In this document: positions 47,681 through 57,929 of the stretch, in pieces
Layout of the letters: each line of letters opens with the position of its first letter
Numbering within the stretch: the stretch's first letter is position 1
Assembly: GCA_964017235.1 (NCBI GenBank)
Contig: OZ024935.1
Location: 86,271,052-86,335,051, forward strand
Source of the DNA: Sabellastarte sp. h YS-2021
Taxonomy: Eukaryota > Annelida > Polychaeta > Sabellida > Sabellidae
Direction of reading: 5' to 3'
Length of the DNA: 64,000 nucleotides
The notes under the pieces: generated by a model
Told to the model about the DNA's origin: nothing
The model's input: only the letters and a program-made list of their open reading frames with translations
The model's database searches: none
Translations under genes and position numbers: made by a program

Positions 47681-49386
47681 GTTTTATATTAGTCACATGT
47701 CCACAAGTTCATCATCATTATCATCTATTCATATTCTTTTGTAAATAGTTCTTCCTGCGAGAAGGCTTATTATCATCTTTGTTGACTTTGCCTGATTGCT
47801 TCAACAAAATATTGTTTATGAAAAAAAAATTTCATACTTTAAAAGTACTAACTTTCAGGTGCAAATTTACATGACCATTGCAATCTGATCCCTACTGACC
47901 CTACAGCTATTAAAAGTATATATCAGTTCAGATCTCCAGTGTATTAAACTCTACATCCTGGTACTGAACCAGTGTGCTTAAACATTTGGTCATTTCAGCC
48001 TGCTTACTTTCAATATTGGCAGCAGTGTAGCCCAATATAAAAGAGCCTAATACACTGAGTCTTTTACAGTGTGTTTTGACCAGCTGGTTTTATAAATTGT
48101 CACTGTCAGTTCGTAATGTTCAACTAGAACTAATGAATTGATCGGTTCATAATAACTAATACAATGTAATATTGACTATTGAACCTTGGAGCTAACTCTT
48201 TCTGTTCTGATAAAAAGGAGTTTGGATAATCAAGGGTGCCTTAAAAAGATCTGGGTGAAAAGCTTGCTTATCAGTTTATTTAAAAACTGACACACTCTCA
48301 GAAGCTGCATTATTACACTAAAAGCTACACACTTATTCACTATTTTGAACACAAGTTACAGTCAAATTGTAGTGTTAGTTATTGTAAAAAAGACCATTAT
48401 TTGTGTGTGACCACACAATATTCCAAGTTCATTTGATAGAAGAGTCTTTGGACTACGTGTAGGAAAAACAATTTTTTTTTTGACTGAAGCTGACCCTTCC
48501 CAAGCCAGTTTATAAAACACTAATTTCACTTCATTTTACACTATTTTGTACTGTGAACACAGAAATCAGAGTACCAAATCACCTTGTGTGACGTGGCACA
48601 GTTTCAGAGAGGGATCTGTTTTGTTTTTCCAACTGTCAGATTTAACTGGCTTTTAATGTGCTTTCTAGTGGGAGTATGAAGATGGGACTTGGCAGGTGTG
48701 TTGTTACACATATAATCTGTACATGCACTTTGGTCTTTAACACTGATGTCTGTTACACTCTGCTGAGTGATCTATTTATAGATTTGGGGAACCCCCCAAA
48801 TGTTGCAGCTTGAAAAGTCTCTATCTTCTTTAATAAATGGCAGCTAAATTTCATTTTATGCTTGTTATGTCAGAATATTTTTCAAAATGTAGATTAGTTT
48901 TAGAAATATGCACTTTTTTTGCGGGGGGGAGGGGGGGTTGCATTCTTTTTCCAGAAATTGTATATTCTGAAAGAGTATAAACATATGCCTGACAGTGCAC
49001 CCACATCAGCTGATAATTGTTTCATACTTTTTCCGGAACACATCAAATACATGAAGCTAGCACTATAGGGATGAATAGAAAGAAAAAATAAAAATAACCT
49101 CAATTAAATCTTACATTATTTGTAATTTGACTTGGATTTTTTTTGAGAAATAAGTAAACATGATTGAAAATTTAAAAGTATAGAGGAAAAAACTCTGAAA
49201 GAAGAATATATCATAAACATTTTTGATCATTTTTAGTTAGAGAATATCTTGAAGAATGAACATTCTTTAATTTCACTGTCCTGAAGGACCACAAAATAAG
49301 CAGTGAGATGATCTTTCCTAAGCTTCTAATAACCAGTATACCACTGAAGGTCCTCCAACTTGCTAAGATGACTATAAGTTATTTAC
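47681..49386. other. Intronic, nothing recognised except a G-run
   Basis: The G-rich run at 48922-48938 (two G7 tracts split by an A) is the only standout. No coding signal. Confidence 0.4.
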
Positions 49387-50003
49387 CTGATGAGTTTTGC
49401 TGTCTTAACCATCTTTGCAGATGCAGGACTATCTGGGGACACCAGAGCTCCATTGGCAGTGCAAAAATAGTGGTTGTAAATTGTCCTGGTCACAATTTCA
49501 TATGGATCAACTACATTCAGAACTGAATCATTCTGAATCTCCTTTTCCAAGATATCTTGAGTATGTGTCATCAGTTCATTAAAGAATGAACTGTTTCTCA
49601 TCCGGGCGGCTATGGCCAAGGTGAATCTCTTCAACTGTTGATGCTGGTCATTAGCATCCTGTGCAAACATGTCCTTTGGAATGCCATCTTTCTCTGCACA
49701 GGCCAATATGTTGAACCTCACGGATATGTTCCTTGCCTCAAAGTTGCCAGTATCACAGATCTCTTGGAATATGATATTATCATTGACCACCAGAATGGTC
49801 TTGTTAAGCACCTGGATCATGTACACTGATCCACATTTGGCACCCCAAGATTCAAACTTCTGCTGAGGTTTGTTTCCAATAAAGAACATATGTCCAAAAA
49901 TTGGCAGCCGAAATGAAGGCATAGGAAAATCCAACTTGGGCTTCATCAAGTAATCCAACAGAAAGATTGCTACTATAACCCCAGCTACTATTAACATACA
50001 CAT
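49387..50003 (-). CDS. Cytochrome P450 paralogue 3, first exon
   Basis: First 205 codons plus 2 nt of a 486-residue P450 completed by 20980-21823. N-terminal anchor LIVAGVIVAIFLLDYL, KPK stop-transfer patch, hinge FPMPSFRLPIFGHM and C-helix DQHQQLKRFTL with the same Trp-to-His and Arg-to-Lys changes as its paralogues. Donor ATCAG|GTAAAT. The ATG at 50003 is chosen because a paralogue has MCM in the same place and a TATA-like box lies about 120 bp upstream. It is the 5'-most gene of the cluster; a foldback-like element begins 468 bp upstream. Confidence 0.92.
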
Positions 50004-50088
50004 GATGAATTCTGTTTATTGTGTTCCGCTGACCAATATGTTGATAAATCTTCTGAAATACACAGTCTCAACATGCATATAATGTACA

Positions 50089-50131
50089 CATATGTCAATC
50101 TGGTGATCCCCGGTACATGAACCTATATATG
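50089..50131 (-). promoter_or_regulatory. TATA-like box and shared block upstream of P450 paralogue 3
   Basis: CATATATAGG lies at 50124-50131 and GATTGACATATG at 50089-50100, with TGTGTATTT and TTGGTCAGC nearer the ATG. The last three blocks occur in the same order before paralogue 2 (the first at about 13078-13089). Their retention while surrounding bases diverge suggests a core promoter and 5' UTR under constraint or recent duplication. Confidence 0.5.
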
Positions 50132-50470
50132 GCTGAATTGAGAACACTTTTACGTACACAGTATCTGTCCTACCACTAGCCTTTCATTGTATTTGTGTAA
50201 TATGTTTTATTAACACTGAGTCCTCGTTTTGTCCCCACTAAGAATGTTACTGAAATCTAACAAATCAGTTTGAATTCTCGGTTCATGTGTGTATATATAT
50301 TCATTCATACCGGAACAAGTTGTAGAGACACTAAAGTCATAAAGTTTTCACAGAACTGTGTTGTGTGACAAAATTAGTCATAAATATAAATGGCTCAATA
50401 AAATCAATTCAAGAGAGAATACTTTAAATGGGGTTTCTGTTACTAAGAGATTGGAAGTTGCTGTAAAAAC

Positions 50471-51215
50471 GTAGAAGCGTGAATCAGTTTATGGGTCTAA
50501 TTTTGGTGAATTTTTGACTTTGAATCTGAATAACACAAAGAATATTTCATACATTTTCAATGTTAATACCTCAAATAATAGGTGTGTTATCCTTTTATTA
50601 CTGTGCCAAATATTAATACCCCAATATTTATACAAATATTAAAAATATTGCTTTTTCTGTCTCTAATTGACCAAAACCCTTGAATCAGTTTTTGGGTCTA
50701 TTTTGAAAAAATGTAAACACTGAATGAATACTTCAACTATATGAAGTGTACCATATATTGGCATATTATATGTGGTCAGTATCAAAGAATGAGCCTGTTT
50801 TTCCAATTTCAAATGTGAAGTAGTGTGTCTGCATGTTTATATTTCTAGAATGTGAAGTGTTTTTTGGTGGAAGTAATAATCAGTTTATGGGTCTAATTTT
50901 GTTGAATTTTTGACTTTGAACATGGATAACACAAAGGGTATTTCATATATTTTCAAAGTTAATACCTCAAATAATAGGTGTGTTATCCCTTTATTACTGT
51001 GCCAAATATTAATCCCCTAATATTTGTGCAAACATTAAAAATATTTCTTTTTCTGTCTCTGATTGACCAAAACCCTTGAATCAGTTTTTGGGTCTATTTT
51101 GAAAAAAAAATGTCACACTTGACTGAACCCCCAGCTGTTTCAAGTTCACTATATATAGACTGTAACACAAGGACACTGACCAAATTTTGAGCCTATTTTG
51201 GCCAAGTATTTTGTG
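50471..51215 (+). repeat. Left inverted arm, four ~200-bp tandem units
   Basis: GGGTCTA-bearing landmarks at about 50482, 50686, 50880 and 51079. Units alternate between a TTTATGGGTCTAATTTTG type and a TTTTTGGGTCTATTTTGAAAA type, so the higher-order period is about 400 bp. Confidence 0.8.
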
Positions 51216-51580
51216 TTGTAGTGTGTCTTCAAGTACTTCAGTTGTAAAAACTTTTGTGTGTTTGATGTATAATTACAAATGTAAACACATATTTATGTTT
51301 GGGGTGTTTTATTACAACATTTTCATTTTTTTGATCATCACTCTTAAAAAAATTTAACAGTCTGGGGAAATAGCATTGGACAACACATAAAGAACTTGCA
51401 TTGTAAGCTATACTAAGGTGCAAGACAAATAACAACTAAAATGTATGCAAAGTATCCAAACAAGGCAATATCAAATCATTAATTGGTAAACTAAAAGTTG
51501 TGAAGCTTAAAAATTTATTAATTGAAGTATTGCTGTCAATGGAAATAACAGAATTAGGTAGAATGACCTATAACCAGACC

Positions 51581-51814
51581 GGGGCCACGGTGGGAGAGTG
51601 GTAACACTCTCGCCTCCCACCTCTGCGGCCGGGGTTCGATCCCCATCATGGCCGTAAGTGGGAAAGCTGGTAGTTGCTTGCCATTGGTCAGCAGTTTACA
51701 GTACAGAACCCTAGCGAACTATATGTACTGGTTTCCTCTGCCCTTCCAACTACCCGTCGTGATATGACCTGTACAGTGTTGAAAGCGACGTAAAACCCCA
51801 AATAAACAAATAAA
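51581..51814 (+). mobile_element. SINE family 1, full length
   Basis: Starts GGGGCCACGGTGGGAGAGTGG, B-box GGGTTCGATCCCC and ends GCGACGTAAAACCCCAAATA. The perfect 13-bp target duplication CTATAACCAGACC lies at 51568-51580 and 51815-51827. The best copy in the window for defining the family. Confidence 0.9.
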
Positions 51815-52051
51815 CTATAACCAGACCACTTGAAGAGTGCATAACTCTGCCAATGCATGTACTAATAAGTAAATAGATAAATCCAAGATATTTTTGTGTA
51901 TCCAGATGATTATCCAGATCACTCTAAAAGTTTAACGGAATCTAAGTTGGACACATCTTCTGATTTCTTTTCAGGAAGATCCAACTAGTAGTATTTACAA
52001 TATCCTGCTAACAACAAGCAGACAAAGAGACAAGCAGACAGTTATAAAAAT

Positions 52052-52277
52052 ATTTATTCATTTGGGTTTTTACGTCACTTTCAACACTGTACAGGCCATA
52101 TCACGAGGGGTAGCTGGAATTGAAGAGGAAACCTGTACATACAGTTGGTCAAGCTTCTGTACTGTAAACTGCTGGCCAAGGGCAAGCCACTTTCCCACGT
52201 GAGGTCAGGCCAGGATTCGAACTCTGATTTTAGAGGTGGGACACAAGTGTGTTACCACTGTGCCTCCATGGCCCCCT
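52052..52277 (-). mobile_element. SINE family 1, older copy
   Basis: On the minus strand it starts GGGGCCATGGAGGCACAGTGG, with a diverged B-box GAGTTCGAATCC and tail AGTGACGTAAAAACCCAAAT. Target duplication GTTATAAAAAT at 52041-52051 and 52278-52288. Confidence 0.85.
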
Positions 52278-52337
52278 GTTATAAAAATGATACCTCCTTG
52301 GTGGAGTTAATAATCAGTTGCAGCAATCTATATATCA

Positions 52338-52384
52338 TTGTAATGAGAGAAATATGTTTGAAATATTTTTGTAGAAAACATTTT
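52338..52384 (+). repeat. 47-bp target-site duplication, left copy
   Basis: Identical to 57682-57728 over all 47 bp (TTGTAATGAGAGAAATATGT at the start). The last four T overlap the poly(T) run that starts at 52381, so the true duplication is 43-47 bp. Confidence 0.92.
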
Positions 52385-52576
52385 TTTTTTTTTTTTTTTT
52401 TTTTTTTATTGTCAGCATTCTGTCATTCATACATTTACATACATGTATATAGCATATATATATATATATATATATTATATTGCTTAACAGTTACACAATA
52501 GTGAAATCATATTTTATCAAACCATTTACATAGGAGAGCGGTGTGAGTGGACTTTATTATAAATATATTTTTACCT

Positions 52577-55500
52577 CTATTCAGAGTCTATCATGTGTGA
52601 CCATATCTCCCATCTTTTGGTAAAGGATTCTTCTTTGTTATTTAGCCTGGCTAATAATTTTTTTTCAATGTAGTGTTTTTTCAGTTTCGATTTCAGTGCT
52701 TTTAGGTTTAAAGGAGCATTATTTTGACTACATTTAAATACATATACTTTTGTTAGTAATATTATCATATTTAAAGGTTCGTTATTTTGGTCATGAATGA
52801 GATAGCCAAATAGTATTGTGAGCTTAGGAAAATGTACTATTTTCTTTGTCTTCTGGTAAATGTGCATTTCTAAACTTTTCCAGATTTCCTGTGTTTTTAT
52901 ACATTCGGTAAACATGTGGATCAGGGTTTCAGCTTGACTTTGACAAAAGCTGCACATGAATTGATCTGAGAGGCCAATTTTGTTTCGGTAAACTTTTGTA
53001 CCAAGGATCCGGTATATTAGTTTGATTTGAAACCAGATTAGTTCATTATCATGCAGATTAAAAGTGTGATTAAATATGTTCTTCCAAATACTCTTGTCAA
53101 TTATAATGTTTAGATCTCTGTTCCATTTTTCTTTTATAATATGTTTGTTTTCCCTGTGATCATTTACAAATTTATAGAGGATACTGGCACCTTTTTGGGG
53201 GTGAAAGAGTATTCTGACATGATTGAGAATATACGGTCTGGCCACAAAAAGATTCTTATGACCAGTTCTTTGCAAAAATTTGGATGTACAGGATTTCACT
53301 CGAAGATGATTTAAAAAATTAGTGTCTGTAATTCTATAAGTTGATTGTAGGTTTGACAGTGATCTAACTTTGCCATTATCATCTAAGACTTCTAAAACAC
53401 TGTGGATTCCTTTTTGATACCACTCGGGCAGAAAAAGCTTTTCAGGAGTGATTTCCTTATTGTACCACAGTGGAGTTGTCAAGATATTGTAATCATGTGA
53501 CACTTTTTGGTGTTGTATAATCTCATAGGTGGCATCAAATACATCTACCCAAAACCTATTTTTCAATTTATTTTTTAAACTGTAGACGTAGTTTGGACCA
53601 AGGGATAATATTCTATTCATCTTATTGTTGGTTAAAATATTAAGAAGATCGATCCAAGGGCTGTCGCTCGTGTTGAAATATCGTCTAATCCAGGTCATCT
53701 TCATTGCCCTTATGAAAAGTGTGAGATCCGGCATATTCAGACCTCCCTGCTTTTTGTCTAATGTTATCACCTGTCTACTTATTTTGTCAGGTTTATTTGA
53801 CCATATGAATTTGAAGAACATCCCTTCCATCTGTTTTATCCAGGATTTATCTGGTGTTGGCAGGCTTTGAAACAAGTGGTTAAGCTTAGGTAATAAGAAT
53901 GTTTTAACAACAGTTATCTTGCCCATTGGTGTGAGATATCTACTTTCCCAACTTTGGATTGTATTTTTAATTTCTTTTAATTTGCTTTGAAAGTTAAGAT
54001 CCAACATATTGTTGAGGTCAGTTGAAAATGTCAATCCCAGTAGGTCAAATTGTGAGCTTTCCCATTGTAGTCCTTTCAAAAGTTTTTGGGCACAGTTTAT
54101 TTTTTTCCCAATCCAAATTACTTTAGTTTTATCCTTATTTACTTTTAAGCCCGACATAGATCCGAAGATTTCTAATACATTAAGAGCATTTTCTAATGAT
54201 GAAATAGTTCCATCTAGAAACAAGGTGGTATCATCTGCATATTGGGTTATTTTGAATTCCATGCCATTTATTGATATTCCACCTATTCTAGGGTTCTGAG
54301 ATATTAAAACAGATAAAATTTGAGCGGCAATGATAAAAAGATATGGAGAAATTGGGTCACCTTGTCTACAACCACGATCAATATGTATGGGATCTGAGAG
54401 AAACCCACATTGCAAAACTGAAGCTGAAATATCATTATTAAATAATTTGATCCATTTTATAAAATTAGGCTTAAAGCCAAGAAACTTCAAAGTCTGGTAT
54501 ATGAATGTCCATGATATTGAATCAAAAGCTTTCTGGAAGTCAATTGATACAAGAAGTCCAGGTATGTCTTTTTCTTCTGTAAATTGCATAAGATCATATA
54601 CCAGTCGAGTACTTTCTCCAATGTAGCGACCATCAACAAAGCCAGATTGTGTACGATCAATTAAAAAGTCAAGATGTGGTTTCAAACGGTTTGCAATTGA
54701 GGCTGATGCTATTTTGTAAATTACTGATAGCATAGAGAGTGGTCTCCAGTTTTTAATAAATTCTCTGTTTTTACCCTTTTTCGGAAGGCAAATTATAATA
54801 CACTGTTTGAGGGAAGTAGACAATATACCTTTTTGAAATGAACATATCAACGCACGTTGGATCCATATTTTCAGATATCCCCAAAACATTTTGAAAAATT
54901 CGGCGGGGAATCCATCAATTCCTGGGCATTTATTATTTTTCATTCTATATAAACTATTGCCTAATTCTTCAATTGTTAGTTCTCCCTCTAAAGTGCTAGC
55001 CTGTTGATCATTTAGTTTGTTAATTTTACACTTTTTAAGATGGGTGTACAGATCTATATCATCAATATCGTGATCCTTAGATTGAAATAATTTACCATAA
55101 TAACTTTTTAAGTGCTGCAGAATTTTTTTTTGATCAGTACAAATTGTGTTATCATCTAAGGTAATCTTTTTTACAGTTTTGTCAATGTAAAGTTTGCGTT
55201 CAAGAGAGGCAAAGTACTGTGTTGGTTTTTCCCCCTGCCCTAGCCATTCAACCCTAGATCGTATCTTGGTTCCTTCCATCCTCTCTTCTCTAATGTTTTG
55301 CAATTGTCGTTTTTTGTTTTCTAGTAAATTTAGATCAACTGTGATATTATTTTCAATTTTTTCAATTTCATCAATTAGTCGTTTTTCTTCTACATCCTGT
55401 TTTTTCCGTTTACATGAGGCAAATTTGATTGTTTCTCCCCTAATTCGTAGTAGCAACATTTCCAAAAAAGTATCATCCCCAATAGTCAAGTGCAGATTAT

Positions 55501-56389
55501 CATCTAGAATATATTCAAGTTTGTCCATATTATATACAGGTACTGCATATTTTAACTTTTCACTTTGTACCATTGCCTTAACCATGGTTAGATAATCCTC
55601 ATCCTTCAGAAGGTTTGTATTGAGTTTCCAAGTGCCAGGGCCACGTTCAAAACTATTTAAGATGACACTCATGACAACAAGAGAATGATCTGACCTATAT
55701 CCCGGTTTAATATCGATACTCTGAATTATGTCAGTCGTAGAAGCTGATGTTAAAAAAAGGTCTAACCTTGCTTGTTTAAGGGGCTTCTTTTTCCTCCAGG
55801 TGAATCTCTTGCGATCTGGGAAAAAATATCGGTAGGTATCAGTTAGTGTGCACTCATCGATGATATCTAGTAATTTTTGCCTTGCTTTTGGATTATTCAC
55901 ACCGACATAATTGAAAGTATCTATGGCTGGATTTAATGAAATATTAACGTCACCACACCAGATAAGATGGTCAAACTGTCTATTGTAAAGTACTTGTTTG
56001 ATAGTCTCATAAAATCCAGGACTATCCGAGTTTGGGCCATATATGTTGAGTAACAGAACATGAGTGTTATTTATCTTAATATCTAGTATTAACATGTTTC
56101 CTTGGTCATCAGAGTCTGACCAACAAACCTCATATTCAAAGCTATTCTTAATTAAGATCATAACACCCCTGGAATTTGACCTTGTCCCATTTATGAACAC
56201 TTCACCTGGCCAGATATTTTTCACAGATGTTAAGTCAATTAGCCTAAGATGGGTATCTTGTAGGCAAATAATATCATATTTTATATCCTTTAAGTAATTC
56301 AATATATCATACCGTTTAGCTTTTCCACTGATACCTTGACAGTTAAATGTGGCTATTTTGATTATTTCTGCTGTTAATTGCTTAACCAT
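52577..56389 (-). CDS. L1/Tx1-like ORF2: endonuclease, reverse transcriptase, zinc knuckle
   Basis: 1270 residues without a break. The N-terminal apurinic-type endonuclease has ATFNCQGI (Asn16), CLQDTHL (45; Asp where Glu is usual), NIYGPNSD, WCGDVNISLN (Asp147, Asn149) and YRSDHSLV (234-235). RT: NWRPLSMLSVIYKI, motif A LLVSIDFQKAFDSISW (Asp617), RGCRQGDPISPYLF and catalytic QYADDTTLFL (717-720). Near the C-terminus a Cys-x2-Cys..His..Cys knuckle CSFCQSQAETLIHMFTEC (1146-1163). Nicks target DNA and copies the element RNA at the nick in the nucleus. The ATG at 56389 gives a start just before the endonuclease, the usual layout. Likely functional by sequence, except for the Glu-to-Asp change, whose effect is unknown. 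Confidence 0.95.
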   Translation of the reverse strand: MVKQLTAEIIKIATFNCQGISGKAKRYDILNYLKDIKYDIICLQDTHLRLIDLTSVKNIWPGEVFINGTRSNSRGVMILIKNSFEYEVCWSDSDDQGNMLILDIKINNTHVLLLNIYGPNSDSPGFYETIKQVLYNRQFDHLIWCGDVNISLNPAIDTFNYVGVNNPKARQKLLDIIDECTLTDTYRYFFPDRKRFTWRKKKPLKQARLDLFLTSASTTDIIQSIDIKPGYRSDHSLVVMSVILNSFERGPGTWKLNTNLLKDEDYLTMVKAMVQSEKLKYAVPVYNMDKLEYILDDNLHLTIGDDTFLEMLLLRIRGETIKFASCKRKKQDVEEKRLIDEIEKIENNITVDLNLLENKKRQLQNIREERMEGTKIRSRVEWLGQGEKPTQYFASLERKLYIDKTVKKITLDDNTICTDQKKILQHLKSYYGKLFQSKDHDIDDIDLYTHLKKCKINKLNDQQASTLEGELTIEELGNSLYRMKNNKCPGIDGFPAEFFKMFWGYLKIWIQRALICSFQKGILSTSLKQCIIICLPKKGKNREFIKNWRPLSMLSVIYKIASASIANRLKPHLDFLIDRTQSGFVDGRYIGESTRLVYDLMQFTEEKDIPGLLVSIDFQKAFDSISWTFIYQTLKFLGFKPNFIKWIKLFNNDISASVLQCGFLSDPIHIDRGCRQGDPISPYLFIIAAQILSVLISQNPRIGGISINGMEFKITQYADDTTLFLDGTISSLENALNVLEIFGSMSGLKVNKDKTKVIWIGKKINCAQKLLKGLQWESSQFDLLGLTFSTDLNNMLDLNFQSKLKEIKNTIQSWESRYLTPMGKITVVKTFLLPKLNHLFQSLPTPDKSWIKQMEGMFFKFIWSNKPDKISRQVITLDKKQGGLNMPDLTLFIRAMKMTWIRRYFNTSDSPWIDLLNILTNNKMNRILSLGPNYVYSLKNKLKNRFWVDVFDATYEIIQHQKVSHDYNILTTPLWYNKEITPEKLFLPEWYQKGIHSVLEVLDDNGKVRSLSNLQSTYRITDTNFLNHLRVKSCTSKFLQRTGHKNLFVARPYILNHVRILFHPQKGASILYKFVNDHRENKHIIKEKWNRDLNIIIDKSIWKNIFNHTFNLHDNELIWFQIKLIYRILGTKVYRNKIGLSDQFMCSFCQSQAETLIHMFTECIKTQEIWKSLEMHIYQKTKKIVHFPKLTILFGYLIHDQNNEPLNMIILLTKVYVFKCSQNNAPLNLKALKSKLKKHYIEKKLLARLNNKEESFTKRWEIWSHMIDSE

Positions 56390-57041
56390 TTTGTATATTG
56401 GTGTCCAATTTCAGTTTTAAGAGTTGAGTGTTTTTGTAACAATGACAAATATGGTTCACACAATATCTAAGCTTTATAACTTGAATTAGTAAGCACATCA
56501 TAAACACATAACTGTAAATCTGATTTTTTTCACATTGCTCTCCTTGTACGATGTATTTACTGCTGTATAATTTTACTATTTCCACTATTGATGTATACAT
56601 ATTTAAACATCCCATGAACATCATAATGCTGAGAAAATAAACACAACAATAACAATTTCTTACAACTACAGCATATATACAGAAGAATAATATGTACATT
56701 TTTGGGAATAAAGAGGAGGGGTATATTTTGTGATATAAATTTAGATATAGATTGTAAAAAGAAGAACTGAGTGGTTTAAAGGTTCAGTTTTAGGAAAAAA
56801 AAAATTGAGAAATAAAAATTTAGGGTGTGGGGTGTGCTTTGGTGGGAGAAGGTAAATATTCTATTACTGAGTGAGTTTATTTTGATTTTACAACTTGCAA
56901 GAAGCATTATGTTATATGACGAATGTTTAACTATTTGTTATAAATAAACTTCAATAGGTTATAAACAGAATCTCAGCTTTGTCTATAGCCTAAAATGGAC
57001 TTGAAGACCTCAACACAGTTCTATTTTTCAGCTTGTAGTTC

Positions 57042-57181
57042 TTTGGCCCAGAATTGTGACTTCCCAAATTATGTCACATTTTAAAACCTTGGGATTCAAT
57101 ATTAAATAGACTTTGACCCAGAATTGTGCCTTCCAAAATTGTATCACATTTTAACACCTTGGCGTTCAATATTGAATAAAG
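57042..57181. repeat. Two tandem ~70-bp units in the L1-like 5' region
   Basis: Units at 57042-57111 and 57112-57181 share TTTGRCCCAGAATTGTG and ATTCAATATTRAATA. In L1-type elements 5' tandem monomers often act as promoters; whether this pair does is unknown. Confidence 0.75.
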
Positions 57182-57681
57182 TGACTGTTTTTGTGTCTTC
57201 AAAAGGGCATTTGGAAACACAGAGATCAAGTTTAAAACTGCCACTAAAATACCGCATTAACATAAGAAAACTTGGGGGTCATCTCAAAAACCTACAACTT
57301 AGATAATAGGACAATCTATCATTCTGTACTGAATATTTTATGCACTGTGTCCAAACAAGGACAGTCACTGAAAATTACATTTATATTTTTCTGCAGTATC
57401 AAACTAAGAGTCACTTTTCAATTTAATTTTAAGAAAGTACATGTACCGTTATAAGAAAAGTAGTCTGCTTAATGTACTGAAAATTAACATACTACCAACA
57501 GAAAAAAGAAAATAACACAGTACAATAAATATAGTATGATCAATGTATTGAAAAAATTCACATAACGGATGAGAAAATAATACATGTAAAAAGAAACTTG
57601 CAAACAATCAACATTAAACAAAATCAATATCAATATCTAGCCAACAGTTCGTATAATTTCTTAGTTCAACAGTATATATAT

Positions 57682-57728
57682 TTGTAATGAGAGAAATATG
57701 TTTGAAATATTTTTGTAGAAAACATTTT
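57682..57728 (+). repeat. 47-bp target-site duplication, right copy
   Basis: Exact partner of 52338-52384; marks the 5' border of the L1-like element. Confidence 0.92.
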
Positions 57729-57736
57729 GACAGTCA

Positions 57737-57760
57737 AGGTCAAAGGTCAGATTAAGGTCA
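57737..57760 (+). promoter_or_regulatory. Three AGGTCA half-sites, first two as DR1
   Basis: AGGTCA-A-AGGTCA at 57737-57749, then another AGGTCA at 57755-57760. Direct repeats with 1-bp spacing bind RXR- and HNF4-type nuclear receptors in animals. It lies in the spacer of the foldback-like element, 7.7 kb upstream of the nearest P450 start, so a role is speculative. Confidence 0.3.
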
Positions 57761-57929
57761 CAGTGTGACATTTCACATCTATACCCCTATCAAGTATCAA
57801 CATCCTTGGTAACATCTAACAGATTCTGAGATACAGGCCAGACAAGATATTTGCCCCTGCCCACCTGCCTACCCATCCGTTCACCTGTCAGCACAGCTAG
57901 ATGCCATGGGTGAAAATAATACCTGCATT

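Larger units (their letters stand above)
21824..49386 (-). other. Proposed intron 1 of P450 paralogue 3 (27.6 kb, filled with mobile elements)
   Basis: Bounded by ATCAG|GTAAAT at 49387 and CTACAG|A at 21824, phase-matched. The equivalent intron of paralogue 2 is 4.6 kb. The excess is largely explained by transposable elements listed separately. Alternatively exon 1 and exon 2 could each be orphans of different genes, but no other P450 exon is seen between them. Confidence 0.7.
52385..57681 (-). mobile_element. L1/Tx1-like non-LTR retrotransposon, young copy
   Basis: On the minus strand: about 1.3 kb 5' region, a 1270-codon ORF2, about 170 bp 3' UTR and a 27-nt poly(A) tail (T-run 52381-52407 on plus). 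The target duplication of 43-47 bp is perfect. Both facts, with the uninterrupted ORF2, point to a recent insertion. No ORF1 is found in 56390-57681, so the copy is either 5'-truncated, with the ORF1 region lost or replaced, or of a single-ORF lineage. It sits inside the spacer of the foldback-like element. Confidence 0.92.
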
